DNA of 57,235 bases from assembly GCA_017509715.1 (NCBI GenBank), contig JAFWOU010000033.1, positions 1 through 57,235 of the forward strand, given 5' to 3'. Shown here piece after piece: positions 6,685-16,200 of the stretch. Position numbers and translations under genes: made by a program. Within the stretch, counting starts at the first letter, position 1. Each line of letters begins with the position of its first letter. The notes under the pieces are model-generated. The model saw only the letters and a program-made list of their open reading frames with translations, ran no database searches and was not told the DNA's origin. This stretch comes from Paludibacteraceae bacterium (GTDB taxonomy: Bacteria; Bacteroidota; Bacteroidia; Bacteroidales; Paludibacteraceae).

Positions 6685-8814
6685 ATGGCAAAGAAAGAAG
6701 AAATCATAGAGGCTGCTAAGGAAACCGCTAAGAAAGTAGCCGTTAAGGCCGCACAGAAGGCCGTAGAGGTAGCAAGCGAGGTAGTCGCTGAAGCAAAGGA
6801 GGCGCTCGAAAAAGCAGCTCCGGAAGCCAACGCTAAAGCCAACGCCAATGCTATCATCACGCCCGAGATGGCCAAGATCCCCGCTGGCCCGCTGGAGCTC
6901 AAGTGGACCAACTATAAGAACCATCAGAAGCTCGTCAACCCCGCCAACAAGCGTCGTCTCGACGTTATCGTCATCGGTACCGGTCTGGCTGGCGCTTCCG
7001 CAGCCGCTTCCCTCGCAGAGATGGGATTCAATGTCCTCAACTTCTGTATCCAGGATTCGCCCCGTCGTGCGCACTCTATCGCTGCACAGGGCGGTATCAA
7101 TGCGGCCAAGAACTATCAGAACGATGGTGACTCCGTTTATCGTCTCTACTACGATACGATCAAGGGTGGTGACTACCGCGCTCGTGAAGCTAACGTATAT
7201 CGTCTGGCTGAGGTCAGCAACAATATTATCGACCAGTGCGTAGCACAGGGCGTACCTTTCGCACGTGAATACGGCGGTCTTCTCGACAACCGTTCCTTCG
7301 GTGGTGCACAGGTATCCCGTACCTTCTACGCTAAGGGTCAGACCGGTCAGCAGCTGCTCCTCGGTGCCTACAGCGCCCTCAGCCGCCAGATCGGTAAAGG
7401 CAAAGTGAAGATGTACACCCGCTACGAGATGCTCGACATCGTCCTCATCAAGGATGAGAATGGTGAGCCTCGTGCTCGTGGTATCATCGCTCGTAACCTC
7501 GTTACCGGCCGCATTGAGCGTTTCTTCGCTCACGCTGTTGTGGTAGGTTCCGGCGGATACGGCAACACCTTCTTCCTCTCTACCAACGCGATGGCTTCCA
7601 ACGGTTCGGCTGCTATGCAGATGTACCGCCACGGTGCCCTCTTCGCTAACCCCTGCTACGCACAGATCCACCCGACCTGTATCCCGAAGCACGGTGACTT
7701 CCAGTCCAAGCTGACCCTGATGTCGGAGTCGCTCCGTAACGATGGTCGTATCTGGGTACCGAAGAAACTCGAAGACGCTAAGCGTCTCCAAGCTGGTGAG
7801 ATCAAGGGTCGTGACATCCCCGAAGAGGATCGTGACTACTATCTCGAGCGTCGTTATCCGGCATTCGGTAACCTCGTGCCGCGTGACGTAGCTTCGCGTG
7901 CTGCTAAGGAGCGTTGCGACAAGGGCTATGGTGTCAACAACACCGGTCTCGCTGTCTTCCTCGACTTCTCCGACGCTATCCAGCGCCTCGGCAAGGACGT
8001 CGTAGCTCAGAAATACGGCAACCTCTTCCAGATGTACGAGAAGATCGTGGACGAGAACCCCTACGAGAACCCGATGATGATCTTCCCGGCTATCCACTAC
8101 ACCATGGGTGGTATCTGGGTTGACTACGAACTGCAAACCAGCGTCAAGGGTCTGTTCTGTATCGGTGAGGCTAACTTCTCCGACCACGGTGCAAACCGCC
8201 TCGGTGCTTCCGCCCTCATGCAAGGTCTCGCAGATGGATACTTCGTTCTCCCGTACACCATCCAGAATTACCTCTCCGACCAGATCGGCGTACCGCGTAT
8301 GTCCACCGACCTGCCTGAGTTCGCAGAGGCTGAGAAGGCAGTACAGGACAAGATCGACCGCCTCATGGCTATCCAGGGCAAGCGCTCGGTTGACTCCATT
8401 CACAAAGAGCTCGGTCTTATCATGTGGGACTTCGTTGGTATGGGTCGTACGGCAGAGAGCCTCAAGACCGCTATCGAGAAGATCGACGCCCTCAAGAAGG
8501 AGTTCTGGAGCAACGTCTATATCCCGGGTGAAGCGAACGCCCTCAACAACGAGCTTGAGAAAGCCCTCCGTCTGGCTGACTTCATCGAGATCGGTCGTCT
8601 CATGGCCGTAGACGCTCTCCATCGTGAGGAGTCCTGCGGTGGTCACTTCCGCGAGGAGTACCAGACGCCGGAAGGTGAAGCTCTCCGTCAGGATGATAAG
8701 TTCTCGTACGTAGGCTGCTGGAAGTACATGGGTGAGGACAAAGAGCCCCAACTCATCAAGGAGCCGCTCGACTACGAGTTCACTGAAAGGAAGACAAGAA
8801 ATTACAAGAATTAA
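6685..8814 (+). CDS. sdhA: Succinate dehydrogenase/fumarate reductase flavoprotein subunit
   Basis: This 709-residue flavoprotein oxidises succinate or reduces fumarate on covalently bound FAD. The FAD-binding core begins near residue 92 with [35 protein letters not shown] includes the His expected to bind FAD covalently. The substrate-site segments HPTCIP and [30 protein letters not shown] are present. Unusually, the first 60 residues are an Ala/Lys/Glu-rich helical extension ([20 protein letters not shown]...). It precedes the normal family start, which corresponds to [14 protein letters not shown] near residue 65. A purine-rich AAAGGAAAA before the ATG at 6685 supports that start, and no in-frame ATG lies close to the family-typical start. 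It is the second gene of sdhCAB. Confidence 0.95.
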   Translation: MAKKEEIIEAAKETAKKVAVKAAQKAVEVASEVVAEAKEALEKAAPEANAKANANAIITPEMAKIPAGPLELKWTNYKNHQKLVNPANKRRLDVIVIGTGLAGASAAASLAEMGFNVLNFCIQDSPRRAHSIAAQGGINAAKNYQNDGDSVYRLYYDTIKGGDYRAREANVYRLAEVSNNIIDQCVAQGVPFAREYGGLLDNRSFGGAQVSRTFYAKGQTGQQLLLGAYSALSRQIGKGKVKMYTRYEMLDIVLIKDENGEPRARGIIARNLVTGRIERFFAHAVVVGSGGYGNTFFLSTNAMASNGSAAMQMYRHGALFANPCYAQIHPTCIPKHGDFQSKLTLMSESLRNDGRIWVPKKLEDAKRLQAGEIKGRDIPEEDRDYYLERRYPAFGNLVPRDVASRAAKERCDKGYGVNNTGLAVFLDFSDAIQRLGKDVVAQKYGNLFQMYEKIVDENPYENPMMIFPAIHYTMGGIWVDYELQTSVKGLFCIGEANFSDHGANRLGASALMQGLADGYFVLPYTIQNYLSDQIGVPRMSTDLPEFAEAEKAVQDKIDRLMAIQGKRSVDSIHKELGLIMWDFVGMGRTAESLKTAIEKIDALKKEFWSNVYIPGEANALNNELEKALRLADFIEIGRLMAVDALHREESCGGHFREEYQTPEGEALRQDDKFSYVGCWKYMGEDKEPQLIKEPLDYEFTERKTRNYKN

Positions 8815-8815
8815 T

Positions 8816-8866
8816 TTGTACGTTGTACATTCCTTTGTACATTGTACATTGTCAAATTGTACATTA
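8816..8866. repeat. TTGTACAT spacer repeat between sdhA and sdhB
   Basis: The 56-bp sdhA-sdhB gap is almost entirely repeats of TTGTACAT with a palindromic TGTACA core (five copies, one as TTGTACG). It lies inside the operon, so it would be transcribed. No start or RNA is recognised in it. Confidence 0.7.
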
Positions 8867-8870
8867 ATTT

Positions 8871-9626
8871 ATGGATCAGTATATTGATATAAAAGTTAGG
8901 GTATGGCGTCAAGCCGGCCCGAAGGCTCAAGGCCATTTTGAGACTTATGAGCTCAAGCACGTCTTCCAAGGTGCTTCGTTCTTGGAGATGATCGACATCC
9001 TCAACGAGCAACTCGTTGCAGAGCATAAAGACCCTGTTACCTACGATCACGATTGCCGTGAGGGTATCTGCGGTATGTGCTCCATGTACGTCAACGGTCA
9101 CCCGCACGGACCTGACAGCGCCATCACCACCTGCCAGCTCCACATGCGTAAGTTCCACGATGGCGAGACCATCACCGTGGAGCCGTGGCGTAGCCGTGCA
9201 TTCCCTGTAATCAAAGACCTCATGGTCGATCGCGGTGCGTACGACAAGATCATGCAGGCCGGTGGTTTCGTCAGCGTCAACACCGGTGGTGTACCCGATG
9301 CTAACGCAATACCTATCCCGAAGCCCGTTGCTGACGAGGCCATGGACGCTGCCAGCTGTATCGGTTGCGGCGCCTGTGCTGCAGCATGTAAGAACGGTTC
9401 GGCTATGCTCTTCGTATCCGCTAAGGTTTCGCAGCTCGCCCTGCTCCCGCAAGGTAAGATCGAGGCCGCAGCCCGTGCCAAGGCTATGGTGGCTAAGATG
9501 GACGAACTCGGATTCGGTAACTGTACCAACACCGGTGCTTGTGCTGCCGAGTGCCCGAAGTCCGTTTCGCTGGCTAACATCGCTCGCCTCAACCGCGAGT
9601 TCATCTGCGCTAAGTTCAAAGACTAA
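8871..9626 (+). CDS. sdhB: Succinate dehydrogenase/fumarate reductase iron-sulfur subunit
   Basis: This 251-residue iron-sulfur protein passes electrons between the flavin of SdhA and the hemes of SdhC. The [2Fe-2S] site is C62-x4-C67-x2-C70 (CREGICGMC) with a fourth Cys at 88. The [4Fe-4S]/[3Fe-4S] part has C163-x2-C166-x2-C169-x3-C173 ([11 protein letters not shown]) and C218, C224, C228 ([11 protein letters not shown]). All expected ligands are present. Length and order of sites match the Bacteroidetes FrdB/SdhB form. It is the last gene of sdhCAB and is followed by a strong terminator hairpin at 9664-9689. Confidence 0.96.
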   Translation: MDQYIDIKVRVWRQAGPKAQGHFETYELKHVFQGASFLEMIDILNEQLVAEHKDPVTYDHDCREGICGMCSMYVNGHPHGPDSAITTCQLHMRKFHDGETITVEPWRSRAFPVIKDLMVDRGAYDKIMQAGGFVSVNTGGVPDANAIPIPKPVADEAMDAASCIGCGACAAACKNGSAMLFVSAKVSQLALLPQGKIEAAARAKAMVAKMDELGFGNCTNTGACAAECPKSVSLANIARLNREFICAKFKD

Positions 9627-9663
9627 CGGTCTGTGACCGAGACGTAAAAAGTGCGCAATAAAT

Positions 9664-9689
9664 AAGGAGTGGCCCACAAGCCACTCCTT
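9664..9689 (+). terminator. Terminator after sdhCAB
   Basis: Perfect 10-bp stem AAGGAGTGGC / GCCACTCCTT with a 6-base loop CCACAA, followed by GTTTGTTCC and a later T5 run. It lies between the convergent ends of sdhB and the NadR-like gene, so it may work in both directions. Confidence 0.8.
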
Positions 9690-9710
9690 GTTTGTTCCTT
9701 ATACCCTTTT

Positions 9711-10184
9711 TCATTCGGTATGCGCGATAATATAATATGGTATTCCCAAATCCTGTATCTCCCGCTCATAGCGTTCAAACAGTTCCTGTCGGATCGCATC
9801 CCCGCCGTTCGAGCGTGCCGGATCCGGTTCCCACGGTATATCCGGCTTGGTCAGCAGATAGACATCCATCTTGTACTTCTCGATCGCCTCGTTTAGCCAT
9901 TCCGGCACCTTACCAAACGCATAGTCAAACCATACCTTCGTCACGATCAGTTCCGTATCAAAGAAGACGAATGGTGAAGGGCTAATGGCTACCGTCTCCA
10001 TCTCCTCAATCTGATGGCGGGCTATCTCGCATAGTTCCTCATAGCTCACATCCGTCGTGCCCTTCTGCTCCACATACGTGCGCGCGTACTCGGGCATGCA
10101 CGTTCCTTTATAACGTTCTGCCAAGTACTGCGCCAAGGTCGTCTTGCCCGTACTCTCCGGTCCTATAATCCCTATCCAAAACAT
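9711..10184 (-). CDS. NadR-like P-loop kinase (AAA_28 family)
   Basis: This 157-residue P-loop protein resembles the ribosylnicotinamide-kinase half of NadR (AAA_28). The Walker A motif GPESTGKTT lies at residues 8-16, and MPEYARTYVE, typical of NadR kinase domains, follows at about 30-39. FFDTELIVTKVWFDYAFG is the Walker B-like region. There is no nucleotidyltransferase domain, so this is the short stand-alone form common in Bacteroidota. NAD salvage (phosphorylation of nicotinamide riboside) is the most likely role, by family only. The gene lies 49 bp after the sprA stop on the same strand and is probably the last gene of the ruvA-sprA transcript. The spacer is a GGCTGATGG-type tandem repeat. 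Confidence 0.8.
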   Translation of the reverse strand: MFWIGIIGPESTGKTTLAQYLAERYKGTCMPEYARTYVEQKGTTDVSYEELCEIARHQIEEMETVAISPSPFVFFDTELIVTKVWFDYAFGKVPEWLNEAIEKYKMDVYLLTKPDIPWEPDPARSNGGDAIRQELFERYEREIQDLGIPYYIIAHTE

Positions 10185-10191
10185 CTGAATA

Positions 10192-10232
10192 CTGATGGCT
10201 GATGGCTGACGGCTGATAGCTGACGGCCGAAG
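10192..10232. repeat. GGCTGAYGG spacer repeat
   Basis: The 49-bp spacer between sprA and the NadR-like gene is built from about five copies of a 9-10-bp unit, CTGATGG / CTGACGG. The same words, as CAGCC-type repeats, fill the spacers at 44303-44349 and 51411-51444. Confidence 0.7.
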
Positions 10233-10233
10233 G

Positions 10234-13200
10234 CTACCTCGTCAGCATCAACTTGATATTGATACCTACGTTATCCGCCTTCACGGGGTAGGACGATGAG
10301 ATAAGCGGCGTCGTACCTTGGTGGTCGTAGAAGAACTGCAGGTTGATCTTCTGGCTCAGCACATAGTCGGCCGAGATCTTGATGGCCAGTACCTTATTAC
10401 CACTCGAAGCCTGCGTGATACCCTCGTCAATCTTGCGCAACAGGGTCTTCACGTCCTTATACGACACATCCACTTGCAGTTTCAGGTCGTTCGACACCTT
10501 AGTCTGACCGCCGTCTTTCTTCTTAGCGATGAAGTTGAGGTTCTTGATCGTATAACCAGCTCCTACTACAAACTCCGAGGTATGACCTTCGGTCATCTGT
10601 ACGCTCGTCACATTCAGTGCCAGGTTGCGCTGCTTGCGATACTCGGCCTTGACGCTCAGCGAGTTCTTCATCGTCAGGTTCAGTCCGATCAGCGGCGAGA
10701 AGGCCTCCGTGATCGTCACATTCGAGATATCGTATTGCGAACTCGGAATCGGTTGATCCGTGGTCACATCGCGTACGAAACCGATCATCTTGCCCGTCTC
10801 ACCTTGTGCCGGTACCCACGTAGAGTACGATCCGTACGAACCGATCGCGTACTTACAGGTATAGGCGTGCGTCAACGTCACCGACTTGAAGTGGTCTTTC
10901 ATCCACGGCAGTTTACCCAGCCCGTCGTACGTTACCGACCAGTTGGGCAGAATCCGCAGTATACCCAGCAACGGATTCAAGTCCATCTTCATGGCGTCCC
11001 TACCCGTATAGGCGGCCAGGAAGGCCGGTACAAGTACATCGGCCGAGTTGTTCGACACATGTCCGTTCTTCGTATCAAAGGTCTTACCGGCAAATATACT
11101 TCCCGCCAGGAAGCCTGCATCGGGATATACCGCTCCGGCATATTGCGCTTCTACGCGGTCGCGCAGCATATCTCTATTCCTCAAGAACTGATCAAACGCA
11201 TCGTTCTGGAAGTTCTCATCCTGCGTACCGATTCGCTGGAAGATCGTTCCGATGGCGCACGAGGTGATATTGAACGAACCCGAGATATTCTCCTGCAACT
11301 GGTCGTACGAGTAGATCACCGAAGTCGAGCTGGCCAGGTAGCGCTTACCCGTAGCCTGGATCTTCAATCCGGGCAGTGGTTCCAGCGTCAGCTTGATATC
11401 AAAGTCGCTCGTCCGGGCCTGCGAAGCCGGTTGTATGATCGTTGTATCGCCCGACAACCATCCGTTCTCCTTCGCCCGCGCCACCATGTCGCTCGGTATG
11501 AATCCGAAGGCAAAGGCGAAGCCCGGCGCATACGTGCCGTTCACCTTACGCTGTCCCATGAATCCGGCCTCCGGCCAGAAGCCCGGCAGGGTCATGGAGT
11601 TGGTCTCGCGGTAGGTCACTTGCAGCTTACGTATCATCGTTCCCAGATAAGCAAACATATCGCCTGCTACCTGTGCCGGTTTGCGCTCATTCGGATCTTT
11701 CGTCGTCACGGTCACCTTGGCGCCGTTGCAGTCTTCCTTGAGCGTCAACTGTATCTTGGTATTGCCATCCGGCTTGTAGCTGAACGGCACCTTCCGTCCG
11801 GCGCTATCCACTACAACCACGGTCAGCTTATCCGAGTTCAGTCGGTGTGCCACCTCGATCGTCTGTCCTTTCTCGCCCTTGGCAACGTCCTGACTGTACG
11901 TACGCGGCTTGAAGTTACGACGTCCCTGACGACCCGTATAGCGTTGCGTCATCTCTTTCCAGTACTTCGACTTGCCGTAGAGCGTCTCCAGGTTCAGTCC
12001 ACCGTCCACCGACCATTGCTGCAATGACGAAACGGTATTACCCAGGTCGGTATCCGACTGCGTCGAAGCCGTACGTGCCCAGTTGTAGGTCGCGTTGTAG
12101 GTAGCGTTGGCCGAGAGAGCTTCCAGGTACGGTACGCGGTTGAACGGTACGTTCCAACTGGCGGTAAATACCTGCTGATACGTATAGGGCGAACCCCACT
12201 TAGCCAGCGAACGCTGTATCGTATCTTTCCATGCCTCATACTTATCATGGTTGAAGTCGGCATCGAAATACTGGCCCTTCAGCACCTCCGGTGTATACGC
12301 ACCCTCGTCGATGATGGCGTTCATAGCCGATTGGAAGGAGAACTTCATGTTCTTCGTCAGGTCGTACTTGAAGTCTACGTGGCGATCCCACGTGAAGTCC
12401 TTGCTATAGGTCGGATCCATATGCGCACCTGCATCGGCCGTCAGGTCTCGCATCTTCATATGCGAGAACGTACGGTGCATATTGGTCTGGAATGACCATG
12501 ACTGCGGCAGGTAGTATATATTAAACTCCTTGAGCAGTTTCACTTTCTGCACTTTCTCCAACTTAGCAAACGGTTCCCAAGGTTTGGGGTTGAAGTTGTA
12601 AGCATAGGTGAATGTTCCCTTATGATCCGTATTCTCGTTCACCTCCATCTCCGGCGTACGCTCATTCTGGCGGTTATACGATGCCGAGATGGTGAAGTTA
12701 GCTGGGTCGTAGAACATATCTTTCTTCTTCGACTTGATGTTCACCTTCATGTTGGTCACCGTGAATGCCGTCGACTCCCGTACGGTATTCGACATCGTCT
12801 TTACCGAGTCGCGCTCCTCCTTCGTATCGTAGGTACCGAGCGTCTCCTTAAGCTTGATATCCGTATCCAGCGGGTCGTAGTCGGGCGAGACGGTCTCGTT
12901 CGAATAAGCCACGTAGAGCGGTATCTGCATCTTAGCCTTCTCGGGGAACAGACGTCCCGCCTCCAGGGCGGCCGATACAGAGATCTGATAGAAATTCTCC
13001 AGGTTGCGGTTCAGCACGTTAGCCTCTATCGATCCGTAGCCGGCTGTCTCCAGTCGTCCTGCTACGTTCACCTGCGCTATATCGCTCACCGACAGCGAGG
13101 CATTGGCCATAGCCGCTACACCACCCTGCTCGTTGAACTGACTCAGACGCATCTCGTTGACCCAAATCTCGGCCGTATGGTCTTCCCTGCCGGTATTACG

Positions 13201-16200
13201 TATACCGATCATAATAGTCTCTACGTCCTCCAGGGTCGGGTTACCCAGCACGGTGATCTTGTTCTGCGGTTTGCCCGACGCATCATCGTAGATGACGTAT
13301 GGGATCGTATTGCTTACGCCCTCGTTGCCTGCACGCTTAGCCTTATTGCGCATGGTCTTGGCCTGGGTCAGCACCTCAAACGGGAAGTCAAACATATTAT
13401 CCTCCGGCCAAACCTGCATACGGTCACGCTCGTTATTGTTGTTATACTGACCCGGAGCGGTCAGACGCAACGGGATCTCGTATTCATAGTAGTTGTTCTT
13501 CAGGTCCGAACCCAGACGCACGAAGCAACTCAGGTCTCCGTCCTGCAGGTTCGGGTCCATCTGTTCCATCTTCTCTGCGTGTACATAGAGTTGGAAGTTC
13601 TTATACTGACGCATGTCATACCCCGTATTCTTATATACGGCACGCGCGTCGCGCGGACTGAGGTTCATCACGCGCATCACCATCGCCTGCTCGTTCTGTT
13701 CGATCAGTTGGGCCTGACCCGGGTCGGTCTGACGACTCACACCCGGAGGCAGTACGTAGTTGACCGGCGTACGGGTGCTGTTCTCCTCGATATTCACGGT
13801 CTGCACATTCAGCGAAGCGCCCGAGTTGACCGTCGCACCGATCGGATACAGGTCTTTCGTGTACTGACGCCACTCGCCACGCACCAGGTCCAGCGTCGCA
13901 AAACGCAGGTGAGTCTCCTTCTGGAAACCGGTCAGGTACATACGCATGAAGCGGATCGACTTGAAGTTGCGAATCGATCCCACGGTCTTTACGTCTGCGC
14001 TATCGCCCTTCAAGGGGATCTTAAACTGATACCACGTCACTTCTTGCGTCTCGCCGTTACGCAGCGTCACCTTGGCCACTTTCTTCTCCGTGATATGCTG
14101 ACGTCCTACCTCCATCATGTCCGGACGCAGGATGACCTTGTACTGGAAATACTTCTCGTACTCGTTCAGCGTGTTATCATTATTGATGTCCTCTATATCC
14201 GGTTGCAGGGTAGAAGCTGTTCCATAGCTCTCCGTCTGCGACTCCGTATCGGGCGAGTTACCCTCTGTACCGTTGAAGTGCTTATAGCGTTGCAGTACAG
14301 GCACACGCTGCTCGTCAAAGTCCGAACCGCGATAGTAGTGGAAGTTATCACCCGCCGGGTCATTGAGCGGCGAGAAAGGATCGTCGCGCCACTGGTTGAG
14401 CACGTCGGCATCCACCTTGGTGCGTAGATCGGCTACGTAGTTGGCATAGGTCGGCCAGGTGAGCTCCTGAGCCGTACTCAGTCCGTTCAGTCCCACGTCC
14501 TGCTTGGGTCGTGCACCCGCTTCGTTGGAGAAAGCCGTCACCGTACTCGTCGTACGCGGCACGTAACCCCAGATAGTGGAGTCCACACGTCCGTTATCCT
14601 GATCCGAAATAGGCAGACCGTGCTCAAACGACTTCTTACCATCACGCAAGATATCCTCACTCACGTCGCCCAGGTTGATATACAGTTCGCCGTCATAGCC
14701 CTCGGGGTTGGTCAGCTTCGGATCCATCAACCAGAACTCGATATACTCGATGTTCGATTTCTCAAAGTCGGTATTATCCAGTCGGCGCATCATACCGCCC
14801 CAACGTTGTTTCGGGTTGGTCAACTGACCACGGTTGTTCAGTTCGCTGGCCGACACGTTGTACGGACCGCGCTCCTCAGGATAGTACGAGAGGTTGAGCA
14901 CCGACAACTTGGTATCCTGGTTGGCCGGCTGCTCCTTATTCGGATAGATCTCCTGCTCATACACGATACGCGTACGGTGGTCACTCAGCACCGACACATC
15001 GCTGCGGATATGCTCCGGTGTATTGGTCTGCGGATAACCGAAGATAGGATCTACGGCATACCATGCCAAGAGGGCACGGTTCTGGTTGTACGAGGTCTTA
15101 TTAATATCCTTCGATTCGGCAAACGGACTCGGCGTAGAGGCCAGGAACCAGTAGCTCGGGTAGTGGACATCGATATTGGTCGTGGTGGACTCAAAGTCGT
15201 CGATATACGCGGTTCCAACGGATCCTACGTCGTTGGTATGACCCGGTATCATATGCGCAAACTCGGCATTGATCTGGAACGTACTCGGTGCGGTAGCCGT
15301 GATCCAAGGTATCTTGTCAATAGCGTTCGTCAGCCATTGCATCTCGGTCTTATACGATCCGTTGACGCCCCAGATGGTATTGGCCAGCGGCTCACTACCC
15401 GTATTCACCTTGGTAGTCAACGGACGCTCACGTAGGTGCATGATGGTTGCACCCAGCATAAAGTCCTTGGTGAACTCATACTCTACGTGCGCACCGAAGA
15501 GCGACTTACGCTGCAGCGAGAAGGTGGACTGATTCTCCAGTTTCACGTCTACGTTGGTTCCCGACTCCAAGATGGATTGGTTCAATATCGTCACCGTTCC
15601 CATCACGTAGTCTACGGTGTAATCGACGTTTTCTACCAGTTTGGCTCCACCGGCCGTTACCGTCACCGAACCCCTCGGCACGTTCATCGCACCCAGGCGA
15701 ATCTCCGAACCGTTCGTACCCTTGTATTTACCGGTCATGTGGAACTTATTCTTCTCCGACATCTCCTGGGCGATGACGAGCGTAGAGTCGTACAGCTCTT
15801 GGAAGCAGTACTTAGCCACCAACCGCGGGTCATTACCCAGCTGCTGAGCCAGGTGACTACCGAAAGGCTCCAGCACGGGGAAGATGACGCGACCGTTCGA
15901 CGCATATACCGTCAGTCCCTCAATAAAATCGAACTTACCGTCCGGCGAGGGGTTATTCTTCGAATCCAAACGGTCCAGGTTCATCACGCGCACCAGTTGC
16001 TTACCCTTGATCGGACCCTCGTTCAGATACTGCATGTCGGTGCCGACCGAGTCGTTGCGGTACATGACGTACAGTTCGAACTTCTCACTCGTCACCGAGG
16101 TAGCACCCAGCGAGTAGATATTCTTCATCATTAGGTCCCACGTACCGCGTCCCTTCTTATCGGGTGCGTTGTTGGTCGACTTCAGCAACTTCAGTGCCAG

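Noticed and set aside
6598..8751. A 717-codon open frame antisense to sdhA
   Set aside because: It mirrors the codon bias of sdhA, has no recognisable domain or promoter, and the plus-strand gene is complete with all active-site motifs.
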